From Pseudomonas costantinii (GTDB lineage: Bacteria; Pseudomonadota; Gammaproteobacteria; Pseudomonadales; Pseudomonadaceae): a DNA stretch of 64,000 bases. The stretch covers positions 310,001 to 374,000 of the forward strand of contig NZ_MDDR01000057.1 in assembly GCF_001870435.1 (NCBI RefSeq), given 5' to 3'. How positions within the stretch are numbered: the first letter of the stretch is position 1; every line of letters begins with the position of its first letter. Both the position numbers and the translations under genes were made by a program. This document shows positions 61,402 to 64,000 of this stretch, piece after piece. The notes beneath the pieces were generated by a model. The model did no database searches and had not been told where the DNA came from. It worked only from the letters and a program-made list of their open reading frames with translations.

Positions 61402-62325
61402 TTACCAGCTGAAGTCCTTGGCCTTGGCCTGGTCGATCAAGGTGATGTCCACCGGAATGGTGGCGGGCACTTGCGAACCCCACTTCTTGGCCAGGGCGAT
61501 GCCCAGGGCGAGGCGGATTTGGTCACGCGGGTATTGGGCCGAGGTGGCGATGAATTTGCTGCCGGGCTTCTGGATCGCCTTGATCGCTTCCGGCGCGCCG
61601 TCGACGCTTACCAGCTTCACGTCCAGGCCACTGGCTTCAATCGCCGAGAGCGCGCCGAGTGAGCCGTTGTCATTCACGCTGAAAATGCCCTTGAGGGTCG
61701 GTTGGGCCTGCAGCATGTTCTCGGTGACGGTCAGCGCCTGATCACGTTCCTGCTTGCCGTTCTGGACGCTGACAATCTTGATGTCCGGGTGCTTGGCCAC
61801 GGCCTCTTTGCAACCGCGTACACGTTCAAGGATCGGTACCACGGCGATGCCGTCGAGGATCGCGATATTGCCTTTATCGCCGATGTTCTTGGCCAGGTAT
61901 TCACAGGCCTGGAAGCCGGCGTCGAAGTTTTTCGAGCCGACGAAGGAGTCCAGCGGGCCATCGGCTTGGGCGTCTACCGCGACTACCACAACACCTACGG
62001 CGTGGGCGGACTTGACGGCGGATTGCACACCGACCGAGTCCGTCGGGTTGATCAGCAGGATGTCGATGCCTTTTTGCAGCATGTCTTCGACATCGCTGAC
62101 TTGCTTGGACACGTCGTGGCGGGCGTCGGTGATGATCAGTTTCGCCCCGATGGTCGCGCCGGCTTCTTCAAGGGCGTTTTTCATGGTGACGAAATAGGGG
62201 TTGTTGATTTCCTGGAAAGACGCGCCGATGCGGATGGGCTTGGCAGCGTCGGCAAACGCTGGGGAAGCGGTGGCTAGGGTGATGCTTGCAGCCAATAAAC
62301 ACAGGGCTTTCGGGAGCATTTTCAT
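61402..62325 (-). CDS. Sugar/polyol ABC transporter substrate-binding protein
   Basis: 307-residue RbsB-like binding protein. Signal peptide ALCLLAASITLATASPAFA, mature start DAAKPIRIGASFQEINNPYFVTMKNALEEAG. Typical features: TDARHDVSKQVSDVEDMLQKGIDILLINPTDSVGV, VVAVDAQADGPLDSFVGSKNFDAG, SVNDNGSLGALSAIEASG. Start at 62325 (MKMLPKALC); a second ATG two codons on is possible. First gene of the operon, with the operator-like palindrome 36 bases upstream. Confidence 0.9.
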   Translation of the reverse strand: MKMLPKALCLLAASITLATASPAFADAAKPIRIGASFQEINNPYFVTMKNALEEAGATIGAKLIITDARHDVSKQVSDVEDMLQKGIDILLINPTDSVGVQSAVKSAHAVGVVVVAVDAQADGPLDSFVGSKNFDAGFQACEYLAKNIGDKGNIAILDGIAVVPILERVRGCKEAVAKHPDIKIVSVQNGKQERDQALTVTENMLQAQPTLKGIFSVNDNGSLGALSAIEASGLDVKLVSVDGAPEAIKAIQKPGSKFIATSAQYPRDQIRLALGIALAKKWGSQVPATIPVDITLIDQAKAKDFSW

Positions 62326-62360
62326 AGCATGGGTCTCTGTTTTGTTTTTGTTTTTAGAGC

Positions 62361-62380
62361 AAATGTTATCGATAACATTT
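62361..62380. promoter_or_regulatory. Perfect LacI-type operator palindrome
   Basis: AAATGTTATCGATAACATTT, a perfect 20-base palindrome with the central CG of LacI/GntR-family operators, upstream of the SBP gene. It is the natural target of the LacI-type repressor encoded at the far end of the cluster; I find no second copy near that repressor's own start. Confidence 0.8.
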
Positions 62381-62438
62381 TTCGAGAAACTACCAAGGAA
62401 GTGTGGGATGCGCAAGTGCCCGTTGGTCGGCTGCCGGG

Positions 62439-62686
62439 GACATATCCGTTTCGTTGGTCATGGCCACTTAGGGTTCCGCCCTTACGGCCAGCCCTTTCAA
62501 GGTCTTTAGATAGAACAGGCAATAAGTAACCTGTGGCGAGCGGGCTTGTCGGGTCGCCACAGGGACAGTGTTCGCCCTTAACTGGTTGGTATCAGCCAGA
62601 TATGGCCAGTTTTTCAAAGACCTTGAAAGAGCTGGCCGTAAGGGCGGAACCCTAAGTAGCCGTTACCTAAAAAACGGATATGCACT
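62439..62686. repeat. MITE-like repeat, copy D
   Basis: About 248 bp; the same element as at 12503-12753, in the opposite orientation. Ends: GACATATCCGTTTCGTTGG and AAAACGGATATGCACTC. Subterminal GCCCTTTCAAGGTCTTT and AAAGACCTTGAAAGAGC pair. The central hairpin arms CCTGTGGCGA/TCGCCACAGG match copy A, but the loop is flipped. No gene inside. The 62326-62748 gap holds the operon operator and this element. Confidence 0.85.
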
Positions 62687-62748
62687 CGCACATTCCCCAC
62701 CACCAACTAAGCTCACCCTCCAACAAAAAAGACACCGAGCGCCCCCAA

Positions 62749-63426
62749 ATGCCCCACCCCACCGAAGCCTTCCGCGCCCACTACCGCGCCCAAATCACCC
62801 CCCACTACAACCCCTGGCTCCACGCCCTATTCGTGCTCGCCTACGGCACAACCTGCATCACCCTGGCCTGGTCCTCCACCGAAAACATCACCCCCTTCGA
62901 GTGGCTAACCATCCCCCTGACCCTGGTGTTCTTCAACCTCGCCATCTACCTCGTCCACCGCCACCTCGGTCATCACAAACACACCTTCGCCCGGCTGTTC
63001 TACGCCCGCCACACCGGCGACCACCACAGCTTCTTCACCCCTGGCCACATGACCTACGACACCCCCAGGGACTGGCGCGTGATCCTGTTTCCCGCCTGGC
63101 TGATCGTGCTCCACAGCCTGGCGATCACCCTCCCCGCCTGGTGGCTGCTCAAACAACTGAGCCCCAACGTCGCCGGGCTGTTTGCCGGGTGCATGATCCT
63201 CGGCTACCTGCTCTACGAAGTGTTCCACGCCTGCGAACACCTACCCGCCGACCATCCGGTGGCGCGCCTGCCGTGGATTCGCCAGATGCATCAACTGCAC
63301 GCCCTGCATCACCGCCGTGAGCTGATGCAGGGGCGCAACTTCAATATCGTCCTGCCGCTGATGGATTACCTGTTCGGCACCTTGCATTGGGAGCCGGCCA
63401 CCAACGACAACCAGGAATCCTCATGA
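62749..63426 (+). CDS. Sterol desaturase/fatty acid hydroxylase family protein
   Basis: 225-residue membrane di-iron oxygenase-like protein. Histidine boxes: LVHRHLGHHKH, ARHTGDHHSFF, EVFHACEHLPADHP and HQLHALHHRRELMQGRNF. Hydrophobic segments at about 25-45, 55-75, 110-135 and 140-160. Start ATG at 62749; an earlier in-frame ATG (62680) lies in the repeat and would add a hydrophilic tail. The ribosome site is weak. The next gene overlaps its stop by four bases. Substrate unknown. Confidence 0.82.
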   Translation: MPHPTEAFRAHYRAQITPHYNPWLHALFVLAYGTTCITLAWSSTENITPFEWLTIPLTLVFFNLAIYLVHRHLGHHKHTFARLFYARHTGDHHSFFTPGHMTYDTPRDWRVILFPAWLIVLHSLAITLPAWWLLKQLSPNVAGLFAGCMILGYLLYEVFHACEHLPADHPVARLPWIRQMHQLHALHHRRELMQGRNFNIVLPLMDYLFGTLHWEPATNDNQESS

Positions 63427-64000
63427 GTAGTCGCCCGAAAAAACTGCGTCACCTGCTGTTTGTACTGTTTCTCGCGGCGATCGCTTTTCTGCTGCTGATG
63501 CCCACAAAAGTACAGCCAGTGAATTGGGCGCCACCGAAAGCGCCGTCAATGAAAGACGGCCCTTATGCCGAAAACCAGCGCCTCAAAGACGCACAGAGAA
63601 TCGGCGCCCAGGACATTGCAGGTCCCGAAGCCTTGATACTCGATGTCCAAGGCTTTCTGATCAGTGGGCTGCATGACGGGCGAATCATCCGCACCTCGCC
63701 CGACAGCCACACCCTGCAAGTGTTGGCCAACACCGGCGGCCGCCCCCTGGGCCTGGCGTTGCACCCGGACGGGCGTTTGATCATTGCCGATGGGGTCAAG
63801 GGTTTGCTCGCACTGGATGCAAATCGCCAACTCACCTCCTTAAGCACCAGTGCCAATGGCGTGCCTTTTGGTTTTACCGATGATGTGACGGTGGACGCCG
63901 GCGGCCGCTATGCGTATTTCAGCGATGCATCGAGCCGCTGGGGTTACGGGCAAGACGGTGAAGCGGTTATCGAACATGGCGGTGATGGACGGTTATTGCG
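63423..64000 (+). CDS. Strictosidine synthase-like/SMP-30-type beta-propeller protein (partial)
   Basis: The first 192 residues are present and the gene continues beyond the window. N-terminal membrane anchor LRHLLFVLFLAAIAFLLLMP, then a periplasmic beta-propeller of the strictosidine-synthase-like type (GPEALILDVQGFLISGLHDGRIIRTSPD; GRPLGLALHPDGRLIIADGVKGLLALD; FTDDVTVDAGGRYAYFSDASSRWGYGQD). The ATG overlaps the previous stop (ATGA), so the two genes are coupled. Homologues are esterase/lactonase-like; the function here is unknown. Confidence 0.82.
   Translation, partial: MSSRPKKLRHLLFVLFLAAIAFLLLMPTKVQPVNWAPPKAPSMKDGPYAENQRLKDAQRIGAQDIAGPEALILDVQGFLISGLHDGRIIRTSPDSHTLQVLANTGGRPLGLALHPDGRLIIADGVKGLLALDANRQLTSLSTSANGVPFGFTDDVTVDAGGRYAYFSDASSRWGYGQDGEAVIEHGGDGRLL

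Overview
The window is a chromosomal segment of a fluorescent Pseudomonas (P. fluorescens group). Evidence for this is a pyoverdine block (pvdA, an fpvI-like sigma factor, pvdRT-opmQ) with textbook PvdS promoter boxes, a bkdR/bkdA1A2B-lpdV locus, OprD-type porin, GC-rich codon use, and many dispersed 'TGTGGGAGCTGGCTTGCC'-type REP palindromes between genes. I see no rRNA, tRNA, CRISPR array, transposase, integrase or prophage gene.

Layout, left to right. 0.1-3.5 kb: reductive pyrimidine catabolism (preT-preA) facing a RutR-like TetR regulator. 3.7-5.4 kb: a GNAT enzyme and copC-copD copper handling. 5.5-9.5 kb: a uronate oxidation set (OprD porin, uronate dehydrogenase, SMP-30 lactonase, aldose epimerase-like protein) with shared operator-like GTnnTACGAC sites. 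9.6-12.4 kb: an EmrAB-type efflux pair on the minus strand. 12.5-12.75 kb: a MITE-like repeat. 12.8-17.7 kb: sulfur/persulfide handling (DASS anion transporter, TauE exporter, type II sulfide:quinone oxidoreductase, BigR-type ArsR repressor, divergent persulfide dioxygenase). 17.9-20.5 kb: a solitary, divergent UvrD-like helicase with an N-terminal GX3 glycine ladder. 20.5-27.3 kb: branched-chain keto-acid dehydrogenase operon with its Lrp-type regulator, followed by ilvE and a terminator. 27.3-34.4 kb: a double-GNAT protein, then a citrulline/ornithine module (CtlX hydrolase, ornithine cyclodeaminase, basic amino-acid ABC transporter, Lrp regulator). 34.4-36.5 kb: a two-gene DNA-repair-like unit (DUF4130 protein plus radical SAM/HhH protein) under what looks like a LexA box. 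36.5-43.3 kb: the pyoverdine block. 43.4-44.2 kb: an apparently catalytically dead alpha/beta-hydrolase relative. 44.3-52.4 kb: a FadR-type regulator with a Liv-type ABC transporter, an N-carbamoyl amino-acid hydrolase family enzyme and an amidase. 52.5-53.3 kb: a 776-bp near-palindromic element. 53.5-62.3 kb: an orphan LysR gene, then a LacI-regulated polyol/ketose operon (SBP, ATPase, permease, zinc alcohol dehydrogenase, FGGY kinase, SDR). 62.4-62.7 kb: a second MITE-like repeat. 62.7-64 kb: a sterol-desaturase-family gene coupled to a strictosidine-synthase-like gene that runs off the window.

The region is mainly accessory catabolism: each block pairs uptake, enzymes and a dedicated regulator. 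The less ordinary material is a repeat family with 'GAGTACATATCCGTTG' termini (four occurrences, from a half copy to a giant palindrome, with the central hairpin loop flipped between two copies), the GX3-helicase, the SOS-boxed radical SAM pair, and two catabolic operons whose substrate cannot be read from sequence.
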